A stretch of 64,000 nt of DNA from Podospora comata (taxonomy: Eukaryota > Ascomycota > Sordariomycetes > Sordariales > Podosporaceae), in contig CP071498.1 of assembly GCA_017354895.1 (NCBI GenBank), forward strand, positions 2,046,001 through 2,110,000. Reading direction: 5' to 3'. Shown here in pieces: positions 35,039 to 46,310 of this stretch (position 1 is the stretch's first letter; every line of letters begins with the position of its first letter). The notes beneath the pieces were generated by a model that was not told the DNA's origin, made no database searches, and saw nothing but the letters and a program-made list of their open reading frames with translations. The position numbers and the translations under genes are program-made.

Positions 35039-36587
35039 TTAAACAGCCTCGCCAAGACAGGCGAGCAACAGCCTCTCATAATCACCACTGGTTTCACCCC
35101 TGACTCTGCTAACGAGACTTCTGTGATATCTCTTCTCGTAGGCACCGCGCACGTTCTGCATGTGAGTGCGGTCCCAGTGATATCTGATAATGCGGCTGGT
35201 CAAAAGGTGGTCCTTGGTCCCAGCGCCAGCCATAGCATCCTCAAGGAGCGCAGCATGATGCATGTACTTGTCGAGTCCCTGCCGAAGCTGGAAAAGAAGA
35301 GCATCTTCCATGTGTCCAGAGAATTCCTGCAATATTGACGTCAGTAAACAACCAAAAAAAAAAAAAAAACACAACAAGAACATATGGTATGGCAAAACTT
35401 ACCCTGCGAATAACATCCTCCAAACTCCTAGCATACTTCTGCTGGTACTCATACGCAATAGCCCGAATCTGGTTGTCGTTCCTCGTGCTCAAAATACTAC
35501 ACACCTTCATCTCATCCGTCCCGACCTTGCCCTCGGTCGCATTGTAAAGATCATTCACATCCCTATCAATCTCCATCTTCACCACCGGCGCCGAGTCCTC
35601 CGCCCTCGTCGCCCCCAGCACAATCATGAAATGCCTCTCCGTCTTCATGCTCAAATCACCCTTGACATCATCCTCAAGACGCCTTCTAAACACGCGGTGA
35701 TATTCACTCTTGATGGCGTTCATATCGGCGTTTGACCTGCCAAGCAAGACATCGTTCAGAACCGCCTCCTTTGTGCCAATACCAGCCATGGCATCGCGCA
35801 AAAGGTGGACATCGTGAAGGAGAGGGCCGCGGACGATGGAGATGAGGCCCGTCTCGAACCAACCGGAAACTTCACTCTTGATGTCCTTTTCGAGATCGCG
35901 ACGGTGGATTCGGTTGTAGGCGTCGCGGAGGGTGCGGATCTGGTGGGGATCCTTGTTGGCGAGGATGCGGATTAGAGCTCTTTCATCTGTGCCAAAGCCC
36001 TTCATGGCGGCCCGCAAGCCCTGAGCGTCGGCATCGGGGCTCCAAGCGATGATTTGAGGGGGGCCATAGCCTGGCGAGGCAGGTGTCGGGGGATATTGGT
36101 GGCCGTACTGTGTGTACTGGGCAGGAGGTTGACCGTAAGCGCCTTGAGGTGGTGGGGGTTGACCGTATCCTTGCTGGGGAGGAGGAGCGCCGTAAGCACC
36201 TTGAGCAGGGTATTGGTGAGCCGGGGAGGGCGCGCCGTACGGTTGCGGAGGAGGAGCACCGTACGGTTGGCCCGGGGGAGGAGCGCCGTACGGTTGGGCA
36301 GGTGGAGGAGCACCGTATGGCTGGGCGGGTGGGGGAGCGCCATATGGCTGGGGCGAGGGGGCACCGTATGGTTGAGGCGGGGGAGGCTGTCCGTAGCCCT
36401 GGGGAGGGGGCTGTTGATAGTACTGGCCTTGAGGAGGAGGAGCGCCGTATTGCTGGCCGGGCGGTGGTTGCTGGTAGTAACCCCCTTGTTGCGGAGGGGG
36501 TTCTTGGTTTCGTGAGTAATGCGCCATGATGCTCTGGGAGTCAGTCTCGAACTTACGGCCGTACGGAGGGTATCCCGAGTAAGACAT
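35039..36587 (-). CDS. fungal annexin with PYGAPPP-repeat N-terminus
   Basis: Calcium-dependent phospholipid-binding protein. Exons 36587-36557, 36502-35403 and 35326-35039 give 472 aa. A 54-nt GTAAGT intron in the leader is inferred: removing it changes an odd insert into the smooth repeat MSYSGYPPYGQPPPQQGGYY. If retained, the product stays in frame at 490 aa. The first 165 residues are Tyr/Gly/Pro/Gln-rich with about a dozen QPYGAPPP-like units, as in annexins A7/A11 and other fungal annexins. Four annexin repeats follow; GxGT loops are visible in repeat 1 (MKGFGTDERAL), 2 (MAGIGTKEAVL), 3 (EGKVGTDEMKV) and 4 (MAGAGTKDHLL). The last intron contains a T-rich run and joins R|EFSGHMEDAL. Likely cytosolic, moving to membranes on Ca2+ rise. 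Confidence 0.93.
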
Positions 36588-37796
36588 TTGTCCTTGTTTG
36601 CAAATGCGCGAGAGCTTTGTTGGCTCTGGCAAACAAGAAATGGATTCGTAGAGGGTAGCGGTTAGGTGGTTGGCAGCAGAGGAGCAGCCAAGAAGCAAGA
36701 AATTTTCAAGGTGGATGCAAGTGGAAGGAAGGACAGGAACAGAAGAACGGTTGCTTATCCATGGTCATATACTATATACTACATACCTATCTCCCAAACT
36801 AGATGTGACCTGCAGATCAATGGCCATCAGCGCGAGGCACCAAGCCCGGCTGCCTCTGAGCCTCTCTGCCCCTCACCCCGCATTGCACAGCCATGAACTG
36901 CTGAGCCTGCCCAGAACTATTGCGTCAATGTGTGGCTCAGCAGCAGCTTGCTGGTTACCAAGCGGCCCAGCCCAACGAACATCTTCCCGAGCTTCGGCCA
37001 CCATGTAGACGGCTATAAAGAAGCGCTGCCTCGCGATGCAATGTTAGCAGATTGTGCCTAATTGCTACTCCTCGCTCGCGTGGTCTGGACAGTGACAGCA
37101 AAAAGTGAAAATGTCCAACCTTGGAACTCTTGTCAGGGTTGCCCCTCCATCTGTACCCCGAGCGGCATCTGCGCCACACCCGAATCCCGTTTGTCACACT
37201 CAATACCAGCCTCCCCCGGGTGTCGTCGGCACCTCTCACACACACACACACACTCTCTCTCTCTCTCTCTCCAGTCTGACAATACTATTGTCTCGGTATG
37301 GAGCACAAAAGCAGCCCACATCTAAAACTAGTTTCACACAGTCAGTGACAGTCTCTGCTCCTCGATAAGACTTTTCATCTTTTCTCTTCCTCCCCTGCCC
37401 ATCAAAGGTGGCTGGGGGTGTGTGGTCGTGGAGGGGTACGTTAGCGCTCCCGAGCGGGCGGGTTAGGTGGGGCAATGCAGGGGTGGAGCTTCAACCTCCT
37501 CAATTTCCAAATCAAGCACTCCCCGTCGCCCAAAACACTTCCTCTTTCAGCACACAAGAGCCTGTGACTGCGACTGAAGCCAGCCATCTGAATTATCATG
37601 GCCTTTCCTCGACTAAATAATCCTGCACCATGAGTGCTTTCTCAGGTTTGTTCCGCTTCTCTCCTTCTCTACTGTCTGCCGTCCCTTGAAACGCATTCCT
37701 GTCTGCTGCAGCTTTCCAGCATCTCGCTCTGGCTGCTGTGCGCCTTGCCTTCGGCCATTTGCATCTTGACACATCAGACACATCAGTGCCTTCAAG
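36588..37796. other. divergent intergenic region, annexin / secreted protein gene
   Basis: About 1.2 kb between outward-facing genes. It carries a CA/CT compound repeat at 37237-37271 and CT-rich leader-like sequence before 37797. No coding frame is supported. Confidence 0.5.
37237..37271. repeat. compound (CA)n(CT)n microsatellite
   Basis: About seven CA units followed by ten CT units, upstream of the secreted Ser/Thr/Gly-rich protein gene. Confidence 0.95.
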
Positions 37797-38549
37797 ATGC
37801 ATTCCAACCGAGCAACTCTATTTCTTTCAGCATCCTACGCTCTCTTTCTTCCTTGTTTCTCTCTGCCGCTCCATGAGTCGCCGTTGCAACAACCAGCAGC
37901 CCTAGCGCCCAGGGCGACCTATGCGGTAGTCAATATCGATGGAGGAGGTTCCGGCACGACTCCGGGTGGGTCTCCGGGAGGGTCCCCAGGAGGAGGGATC
38001 GGCGCTGGCAGTCCCGGCACTTCCGGCCCCGGTGGTGCAGGGGGCTCAGGGGGGTCCGGTACCGGCAATCAGCCCGCCCCGAACCCCGTGACCATCACCG
38101 TGGTACAGACGCCTCCTACCAAGACAGCTGTTCAAACAGTTTTTATGACGTCGCCCGCAGTCACAAATCGTATCACAGACACTGTCGTCGTGACGAAAAC
38201 GGTTCAGATTGTCAATATCGAGCCCACATCCACGCCTGCAACTAGCACGGCTCACCCTTTCCCGACATCGTCGGCCCAACCAGTACTACCCATCGAATCC
38301 TCACACTTGACGTCAACACTGGCGTCGATCTCGTCCTTTTTGAGCTCGTCAACAGCGACACCAACTTCAGTCCTACCCTCAACCACCGATGTCATAGTCG
38401 TCACTTCGATTGCTGCTGTCCCCGAACCAAGTTTGAGCAGCAGCACGACATACGATGACGGAAAATGGCACACCACATATCCAGCTTGGAACGGGACCTT
38501 GGACCGCCGGTCCAATCGTTCTCGGTTCCGGCAACGGGCTGCCCCCTGA
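37797..38549 (+). CDS. secreted Ser/Thr/Gly-rich protein, function unknown
   Basis: A 250-aa frame starting MHSNRATLFLSASYALFLPC, a good signal peptide. It is followed by a Gly/Pro/Ser-rich segment (repeats of GGSPGGSPGGG type), then a Thr/Val/Ser-rich region (VTITVVQTPPTKTAVQTV, repeated TSTPATSTA-like runs) typical of O-glycosylated wall or surface proteins. No GPI-attachment helix is visible at the end (SRFRQRAAP). An overlapping frame in the next register (about 38455-38670) also reads protein-like, with LPPERGMFLASMAPMLHERA. So the true 3' end may differ through a missed intron or a sequence error. I do not recognise the family. Confidence 0.6.
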   Translation: MHSNRATLFLSASYALFLPCFSLPLHESPLQQPAALAPRATYAVVNIDGGGSGTTPGGSPGGSPGGGIGAGSPGTSGPGGAGGSGGSGTGNQPAPNPVTITVVQTPPTKTAVQTVFMTSPAVTNRITDTVVVTKTVQIVNIEPTSTPATSTAHPFPTSSAQPVLPIESSHLTSTLASISSFLSSSTATPTSVLPSTTDVIVVTSIAAVPEPSLSSSTTYDDGKWHTTYPAWNGTLDRRSNRSRFRQRAAP

Positions 38550-40514
38550 GCGCGGCATGTTTTTGGCCAGCATGGCACCGATGCTGCACGAGAGGGCGTT
38601 TTTGACGGACACGGCGATGCTGTATGTTTTGATGAGCCACGACGTAATGTATGAGGCACGCAATATATGAGAAGGATAAGGAGGGGGGTTGATCTTAGAC
38701 TATCGTGGACCAAGAGCTGGAACACGTATGGCAGGCACGGCCAGGGGTAACTCTGCTTTCTTTTGGTCTTCGGCTGGAGTATCCGGTACGTCATGTCATG
38801 TAGGATAGCTGCGAGTTGATCGAATCAGGAAACGAAGAGAATGTTGATATTGCACCCAAGGTCGGCCGCTGCCTTATGCCTCATGCCTTAGCTTGTTGTT
38901 CCCCAGAACCCGGATGGCGGGTGTGGCCTTGACAGAAGACACGACGGCTCCAAGTCCGAATCACGACACCTGCCGTCACGGCTTTTGATAGTTGGCGTGA
39001 CTTGAAGCTTATCATCAGCCGCGGGACGCGGACGACAAGAGCACGACATCACGACAGGTAGCGATAATAGGCGCCTTGGAGAGGCATCTCGATGACATGT
39101 CTCTCCATCTCGATGATAACCGTCGCTCAAGGGTGATGGTGTGTATCCAGACTCTCAAGCTCGAGTAGCCGGTCGCCTGCCAAAACGGTTGCACGTGCAT
39201 CTTGGTACTGCGTCGTTACTCGATTGCCTTGACTGCCACGATGATGCCTACGGCAATCTGCAGTCGAGGGTCATTCTTTCCCCAGCTTGACAGCTGTCAC
39301 ATCTTGATTTCCTGTACCATGCTGATGATGGGAGTCTCAGATATGTTTGCCTGAATGGCATGCGCGTTTTACGAGAATGCCATCTGACGATACCACATAC
39401 ACACTTTAACGACGAGCGAAACACCTTAAAGGAGGATGACACCAGGGTAAAAACGCTGTCTGGCTGTGGTACCTTGTCAACGGGCAACGCCATTCGAATT
39501 CTGACAGTTATCATGCTTCCCACCACCGGTGCGAACCAACCTCATCTCTGTGGTCAGGGACACCACGACGACCCTAGTGAGGGATCAGGTACACCCGGCA
39601 GAAGGATGGGACAGAACCGATTGTGAATTTGGACGGGGGGCTTTGGGACGAAGGGGCGCAAAGAATACCATTGCGACCTGCTGTCCTCGCGACCTGCTGT
39701 CCCACTTCTTGGCTCGCAAAGCTTTTTCGGCCACAGCCTCTCCCCTTGGCTCGTTGGCTTAGTTTTGCACCACTGAGGGCGTGTATCACCAACTCACAAA
39801 GGCAGAGCCTGCCATGCCAGGATTGGTACCGGCGGCCCATTGACACAAATCCGGGGAGGTACCTGGATAGGTCATCCTATGTACATACAGTTCGCGGCCA
39901 GTCCGATCACGGTGGTCTCGCACCATGTCTCTTTTTTTCCCGCTCATGGTCCGCACGAATGCGGCTCAGAAACCGTTGATTCAGTTCAACGTAACGACGC
40001 GGGATATTTCCCCCCCTGTTGTTGTTGTTGTTGTCCCGGCAGGTTTAGACGAGTTTCCCTCTTTCCGATTTTCAAGGTTACGCTGCCACACACATCGACA
40101 TTCACATGGAGATCCAACCAGACTCGGAGGTGGTCCCCAAACCCCCTGTGAGTCCTTTTGTTGTACCGGACTGGGGTTTGGTTTGGGGTTGCTGATTTTC
40201 GAGACAGGCGACAAGAGTTCAGGTACTTGTGCCTACGAGATGGGTACAAGACTTTTGATCTACCTCGATTACCACACCGCCGCCTAGCCCGAAAAGGCGC
40301 CGACTCGCCCCAAGTGTCTGTCAGTCGCTGTCAGGCACATAGATATAAAGCATAAAAACAAGAGATCTCTCCTCCCTCCCTGATCTGATCTCGAGCAACA
40401 ACCACCGCTTTCATCTCAAACACCACTTCAGCCTGAAGCCACAATATCAATACGGGACCCTTTGGTCTTACATCTTTGTCTATCACACATCTTCTTCTTA
40501 CCTACCTTTTCAAC
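38550..40514. other. intergenic region, promoter of the oxygenase gene
   Basis: About 2 kb without a supportable gene. It includes a short TTG run near 40018-40034 and CT/CA-rich sequence at 40370-40514, likely the 5' leader of the ethylene-forming-enzyme-like gene. A fragment at 38550-38670 could belong to the upstream gene. Confidence 0.5.
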
Positions 40515-42013
40515 ATGAAGATCTCGGTCCGCACCACGGGTCTTCCCCTCTGCCGGGCTGCTCTACCCAGCAGAGCCGTCAGAACAATGGCCACAGCCGC
40601 CGTTGCCGCCGCCACCCATGTCTCCTCAGGGTCGTCGTCACCCATGAGCATGCCACCACGCTTGTTCAACGTTCGAGCCGCACAAAACGCCAGACTCCCT
40701 GCTCAACCTGCCTCACCCCCACGCCAGCCCACCACCACCACCACCACCCCCCAAAGTCAAACCCACCCCCTCATGCCCCCGGGCTACATCGCCACAACAG
40801 CCACCCTCCCCACCTTCACCATCCCCAGCGTCATCCTCCCCACCCCATCCCACCACCTCCTCGCAAAATCCATCATCTCGGCCTTCCGACGAGACGGCAT
40901 AATTCAAATAGCCCAATCCCCCCTCCAACAACGCCTCTGCAAAGAAGCAATGGCAGCCTCAAAGCAGTTCTTTGCACTCCCGCCCGAGAAAAAGGCGGCT
41001 TGCGTGGATGAACGGTCGTATGGGGGTTACATCGCCTCCGGGGAGGAGGTCACCGACGGCATAGCCGACTACAGCGAGATATTCACCATCACCCGTGATT
41101 TCGCCAAGACTGACTCGAGGGTGAAGGCGGGGTGGCCTTGTCATGGACCTGTTCCCTGGCCTGAGGATGGGGGAATGAGGGAGACGATGATGAGGTATAA
41201 GACCGAGCTAGGGGAGGAAGGGAAGAGGTTGGTGAGGTTGGTGGAGATGGGGTTGGGGCTTGAGGAGGGGGAGCTGGGGCGGTGGATTGGTGATGATGGG
41301 AAACAGGGGGAGGGGGGGTGGCATCACGCACGGGTCTTGCGGTTTCCTCCCAGGAACAAGACTAATGGGAAGGGGAAGGAGGGGAGGGGGATTGGCTCGC
41401 ACACGGATTATGGGCTGCTGGTTATCTCGGCGCAGGATGAGGTTGGGGGGTTGTTTATTCGGCGGCCGAGTCGGGAGGAGAGGTTTGCGAATTGGGAGGA
41501 GAGTGCTGCGGGCTTGAGGGAGGAGGAGGAGGGGTGGGTTTTTGTCCCGCCTGTTGGGGGGACGCATACGGTTATTCTTGGTGAGTTTTTTTTCTTCTTT
41601 TTTTTTTTTGACTCCTTTTCTTCTACAACCTGGAGGATGATTGGACTAATGAGGGGAAAATAGGGGATATGATGCAGTACTTGACGAGAAACTACCTCAC
41701 CGCCACGCCTCACAAGGTCGGCCTGAACACACGAGAGAGGTTCGCGTTTGCGTATTTTCACGAGCCGAGCTTTCAGGCTGTGTTGAAGCCCCTGAATGGT
41801 GGTGTCATCCCAACAGACCTAGACGACAGCAGAAAAAACGACAAGGGGGTGCACTATGGGACGCATTTCACGAATATGTTTATCAGGAATTATCCCGAGA
41901 GGATCACGACGAAGAGGTTGCTGGCCGAGGGGCGGTATGGGTTGTTGGAGAGGCCTGAGTTGAGGACTATTGGGGCGGTTCCTACTACCACCACTGTCGA
42001 GAAATCGGTATGA
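40515..42013 (+). CDS. 2-oxoglutarate/Fe(II) oxygenase, ethylene-forming-enzyme (EFE)-like
   Basis: Exons 40515-41580 and 41664-42013 join in phase (CTTG + GGGAT) to 471 aa. From about residue 95 it follows the Pseudomonas EFE sequence closely: AMAASKQFF, GYIASGEEVT, KAGWPCHGPVPWP, HTDYGLLVISAQDEVGGLFI, TPHKVGLNTRERFAFAYFHEP, HYGTHFTNMF. The iron ligands are His296, Asp298 and His372. Arg381 sits where the 2-oxoglutarate-binding Arg lies (nine residues after the last His), and the HHARVLRFPP Arg matches the EFE arginine-site residue. EFE makes ethylene from 2-oxoglutarate and also oxidises L-arginine. A roughly 95-residue N-terminal extension, starting MKISVRTTGLPLCRAALPSR, is basic and Ala/Ser-rich like a mitochondrial targeting peptide. 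Activity cannot be told from sequence; a related IPNS-type oxidase is possible. Confidence 0.9.
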
Positions 42014-42961
42014 CTCGGAGATGATGAGTTGTCAAAGAGGTGGTGGCGTTGGGGTGATGGTGCATCATGCTTGTCTTGGACACAGCAGCAGGTGGGGTGA
42101 TATCGGAGTCTGGAGTGGTGGTCAGGGTGTCAGGGGTGAGGGAGTAGTGCATGTACATCATATTGTTTTTTGGGAGTTTGGTGGGGAGTTGACGTGGTAC
42201 GATAGCTTGATTTGGATATGTGGGTTTGGAGTCCTGGGTATTTGCTTTTGGTAATATTTCTTTGGTTGGTAAAGGGGCCGGGGGCGGAGAGCAAAACCTG
42301 GAGTTTATTTTTGTTTTTGTCTATTTTTCTTTAATGTAGTTTTCTTTTGCAGATATTTTACGATACCTAAGTAATCATCATCTTACCTATCTATTATCAT
42401 CTTCAATCCCACCCGGTCAAAGATCTTTGACTTGATTGTCTTGTTGTTCGTTGACATTACTGAGTTTGATGTCTAAGGCTGGACAGCAAAAAGATATCCA
42501 CAATTATTGGAATGTTACCAGGTTGGCCTTGGATGGTGACAACTTGACGGCCGTTTCGGAAGGAGTTTCCCTTCTCAAACCCCGAGCATTTACCTTTCGG
42601 ATTCAGGTTGCCGGATCTGCTTACCTACCTTAACTTGGCTGGCCAAAAATTCAAGACATCCAGACTACATTGGCTTAAGCACTGAGACATTGGTGTGGTG
42701 GTGCAGCAGCAGGAGCGTTACATCAAACGCACGCAACTGTCCGGCTGCTGTGCATCTGAAATGTCTGAGATTGGATATTGGTTTTGGGGTTGGGATCCAC
42801 GGGTGGTGTTGGGTCAGGTAAGTTGAGATCTGAGATTGTTGCGATGAGAGTCAGGCTTTGAGATGGGCGATCACATATTGGTTTCAGATCTGAGGACGGG
42901 AGGGGGGTGGCTTGCGTGGTTGACTGAGGGTGGGAGGTTGGGTTGTTTGAGGCGGTGAGTT
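42014..42961. other. intergenic region
   Basis: About 950 nt after the oxygenase gene, including a T-rich 3' UTR-like stretch at about 42250-42345. No gene seen. Confidence 0.5.
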
Positions 42962-43578
42962 TCATGTCTGGGCTTGACTGGGGGTATCAGTTTGACAATC
43001 ATGTGGCTTGATCTTGAAAGGAAGTGAAAATCGTTGAACAGCCTCATCCGTAGTTTTCTTAGACCACACGTTGTCATTATCAAACTTGACCGCAAACCCA
43101 ACTTGTCCTGGATGCTTGGATAGTTGAGTACCAACTCGAGATTTCAAATGTTCAACAACCCACCTCCACCCACACCCCCTTCCCACACCCTCCATTCAAC
43201 CGTTACGTCCGTTGACAACACACAGACACCACACATTGAAACTCCCAGAGACACCTAACCCATCCCCTTACCTCCCACAACATCACCACACACCCCGGGC
43301 ACATCGGACATGAAAGCGGTAAGCTCCCCCCCGTCACCATCCATGTACAGCTCAAACTGATCCCCTTCCCAGTCGTCCATAACCGGTCCCGACCAGCCAA
43401 CTACCGACCCGAAACCCCTCAACCAAGCCTCCTTAAACCCGTTAAACACGCAGTCCAACCTGAAACCATTTGCCCATCTTTGCGGGGAAACCTCACCTAT
43501 TTTGGGATGATCCTTGGGCCCACCATCAGATCTAAGACATTGGGCGCGCTGATATGGCCTGTCGGAGTCGGACCGCAT
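42962..43578 (-). CDS. candidate small hypothetical gene (two exons)
   Basis: A tentative model. Exon 43578-43272 and exon 43134-42962 join in phase to 159 aa, with a GTAAGG donor and a 137-nt intron. The first exon reads CVFNGFKEAWLRGFGSVVG and then DDWEGDQFELYMDGDGGELT, the second LSKHPGQVGFAVKFDNDNVW; both look like folded protein and not random sequence. No signal peptide, no known domain. It could be a real orphan gene, a broken gene remnant, or chance open frames. Confidence 0.33.
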
Positions 43579-44901
43579 CTGATGGTTGTGGGAGTCGGGT
43601 AGTTGCGGGGAAAGGAGATCGGGGTTACCTGCTTTTGGCTGATATAAGGTAAGATGAGGTGTACAAAGAGTGATAGCCGAGTTGGGGGTTGTGGAACGAG
43701 AGAAAAAGGTTGGAGTAGTAGGTTACTAGCCTTGTGTCAGGGCTTTTTGATCTAGGCCAGAGATTGAAAGACATTGTGATGTTGGGGACTTTGGAGGAGA
43801 TTGCGGTTGGTGAAGGTAGGATGCCTATCTTTGATTCTGATTTGAATGCACGAATGCTCTTGCCTGATCATCGGCCCTTGATGGTCGCTCCTGCCTACTG
43901 AACAGATTGTTATGTGATTGCCTTGGTGTTGATAAGATTACAAGGAAGGTGCAGAGGTGTGGGTCAGGTCATCGAGTGATGGGTTTAGCTGGGATTCACT
44001 GAAAGCAGGGCCATCATCAAAAAATACTTTGCTCTCGCCCATAGAAAGAATGGCAATGCACCCCATAAGAGGCTCCTTGGATTTGGCAAATTCTTAATTA
44101 ACACACTCCCATGGACTGGTATTGTTGTTACAGTCATTAAAGTCCTTGGGTGTCGGGGCTTAGGGATGTTTGAAATTGTGACTCTTCGCATAGACGAGCT
44201 CTGATATATTGAAGATACGCAAAGGGAGTAAAAGCTGCGAGTGAACTGGTTAGGGGAGAAACGTGACTTTTTTGTGTTGTTAGAATGAAAGCCTGCTATT
44301 GCCTGTACCTTTAAATTCCAGGCTTTGATGAGATACTACCAGGTATCTACCTTATTAGGGTTGTTCAAGTCCGGAGGAACTAGAGGGTGGCTTGAAAGGC
44401 CTGTTGCCATATTCACCTAATAGACAAGAAGCTGCTGACACTGGTCTCGAGGAGATTTGGGGGTTTGGCCTTGGGGTTGGTGCCAAACTCCAGATGAATA
44501 GTGTCACATAAAAGCCAGAGCACTGGTCTCTGATGATGTCATTAGAGTTTAAGAACTTTAACAACTCTATCAATTGGTTCTGCTAATAGGGTACCTTATT
44601 CTTCCGATCAACATTGAAGACCGGCAAGCCAAAAATGCAGTGTGCTTTCACATCCAGAGATGCCGGCGCCGGGCCATTTAGACGCACATCTGTGCCCCCC
44701 CCGAAAAGCTCCGCTCCGAACAGCCAGCTGTTCTCTTCCAGAAAGTTCAAAAAAGAAACAAGGTTCCCGCCAAAATGGTCCACACTTCCCTTCGTCTATC
44801 ACAAGCCGTCTCGCTGATTGCCCTCCAACAGTGCCTCCTCCTGAACCTATCTCTCCTGCTCCAACCGCCGACATCATCCTTGCCATCGTCACTTGATGCC
44901 C
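43579..44901. other. intergenic region
   Basis: About 1.3 kb without a gene I can support, slightly more AT-rich than its surroundings. No repeats of note. Confidence 0.45.
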
Positions 44902-45294
44902 CTAATACCGCCCCAAACTCTCTTGCTTCCGCCTACTCCCAGATATCTCGTACTCCGATCCCAATCGTCCCTCACACCACTGCTTCAATGGCTTCTTGCA
45001 CCACTTTTTGATATCCTTGGCATTTTTCAAAGCCTCTTCGGCTAAATCCATGTCCTCTTTTGCATCGTTCATGGCCCACTCCGCATCCAGCTCCTCCTTG
45101 CAGGCCGTGAGTTCCTTGCCGTCCAAGTCTGCTAGTTCCTTTGCTGAAACACCTCTTTCTTTGGCTTTTTTGCGGCGTTCTTTGGCTATTTCGTGGGCCT
45201 TTCTCTTAGTTTCAAAATCTTCTTTGCATTTCTTGTGGTGTTCAACTGCTTCGTCATAGTCCTCTTGGAAGTTGGTCATTGTGGGCGAGGGCAA
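44902..45294 (-). CDS. small charged coiled-coil protein, hypothetical
   Basis: An uninterrupted 130-aa frame, very rich in Lys, Glu, Asp and Ala, with a helical pattern (EHHKKCKEDFETKRKAHEIA, then AKERRKKAKERGVSAKELA). Either ATG 45294 or the one five codons in (MTNFQEDYDE) could start it. No signal peptide or domain. The last 20 residues lose the pattern and may lie beyond a missed intron. The consistent heptad-like pattern argues for a gene, but there is no independent support. Confidence 0.45.
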   Translation of the reverse strand: MPSPTMTNFQEDYDEAVEHHKKCKEDFETKRKAHEIAKERRKKAKERGVSAKELADLDGKELTACKEELDAEWAMNDAKEDMDLAEEALKNAKDIKKWCKKPLKQWCEGRLGSEYEISGSRRKQESLGRY

Positions 45295-46310
45295 AGGTGT
45301 GAATTTGTGCGAGTTTGATGAAGGTAGTTCAGCTTGGGGGTTGCTATGGGGGTTTGAGTGGTAGTGGAGGTGAGTTGCTTCTGTGTGACTGTGTGTCTCT
45401 GACTGTCTGTTCGATGGCTCAAGGTACCGAGGACCCAGGGTGTTTGTAGTAGAGGGAACGGTGTTGAGGACCTCGGCATTTGAACTATCGAAAGTAGCTG
45501 AGTGCGTTTGACGCTATCATGGGTTGCGGGAGAGGCACACATGCTGCTGAAAGTCGTACGGCAATTTATCAGATGATGCTTCATGAGCTTGTTGGTTGTT
45601 CAAAGACATGACACTTGACGTAAGAGTTCGGATATGGAACGGTCGCGGCCCCAACAGGCCAACGAGCTACGTAACAGGCTGTTAAGACAAAGCTTCATAT
45701 GGCTGCTAGGCACGGCACCTGCTTTGAAGGTTCGGGTATGGAACGCGTCTGTCTAGCCACTTCGGTCTATGATTGAGAAGATACGAACTGATATACAAGG
45801 CCTGAGAGTGATGTTGTCGGAGTGGCAACCTGTAATCTTGAAACCTCGCCGATCGAGGGGGGTTACTCGGTCAAACGCCGTTCAAACACCAAAGCGGTTC
45901 TAGAACACGTACCACTTGTCAATGAGATGATAAATGCATTGCTATTGAGAGGCCTAAACATCAACTAGATCCTTCCTTCCCATCTAACAAGGTTTCATCA
46001 TTGCTTGGTGACGCATGACTTGGCCTCGGCGTATAGCGGCAACTTCCTATTCCCATACATTCAACTTCTTTATTACACATCGGATCTCATTGACCTTTGC
46101 GTTGCAAAACTGCCTCGAGACTGCCCTTTTCCCAGCTGACCTTTCTGATTCTGCAAAGTCCAGCATCAGCAGTTACTCGTCCTCCCACAAAGAACTCAAA
46201 TAATCAACACAAAGGATGACCTGCGTAAACTTGGATAACCAGCACAAGCACGTATAACCAACACAAACACAGACAACCACACAAACCGCCTCTCCCGCTC
46301 ATCAGCCAGT
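45295..46310. other. intergenic region
   Basis: About 1 kb between the coiled-coil frame and the LPMO 3' end. A phrase of the form GGTTCGG(G/A)TATGGAACG occurs twice about 105 nt apart (near 45622 and 45729). I see no gene. Confidence 0.45.
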
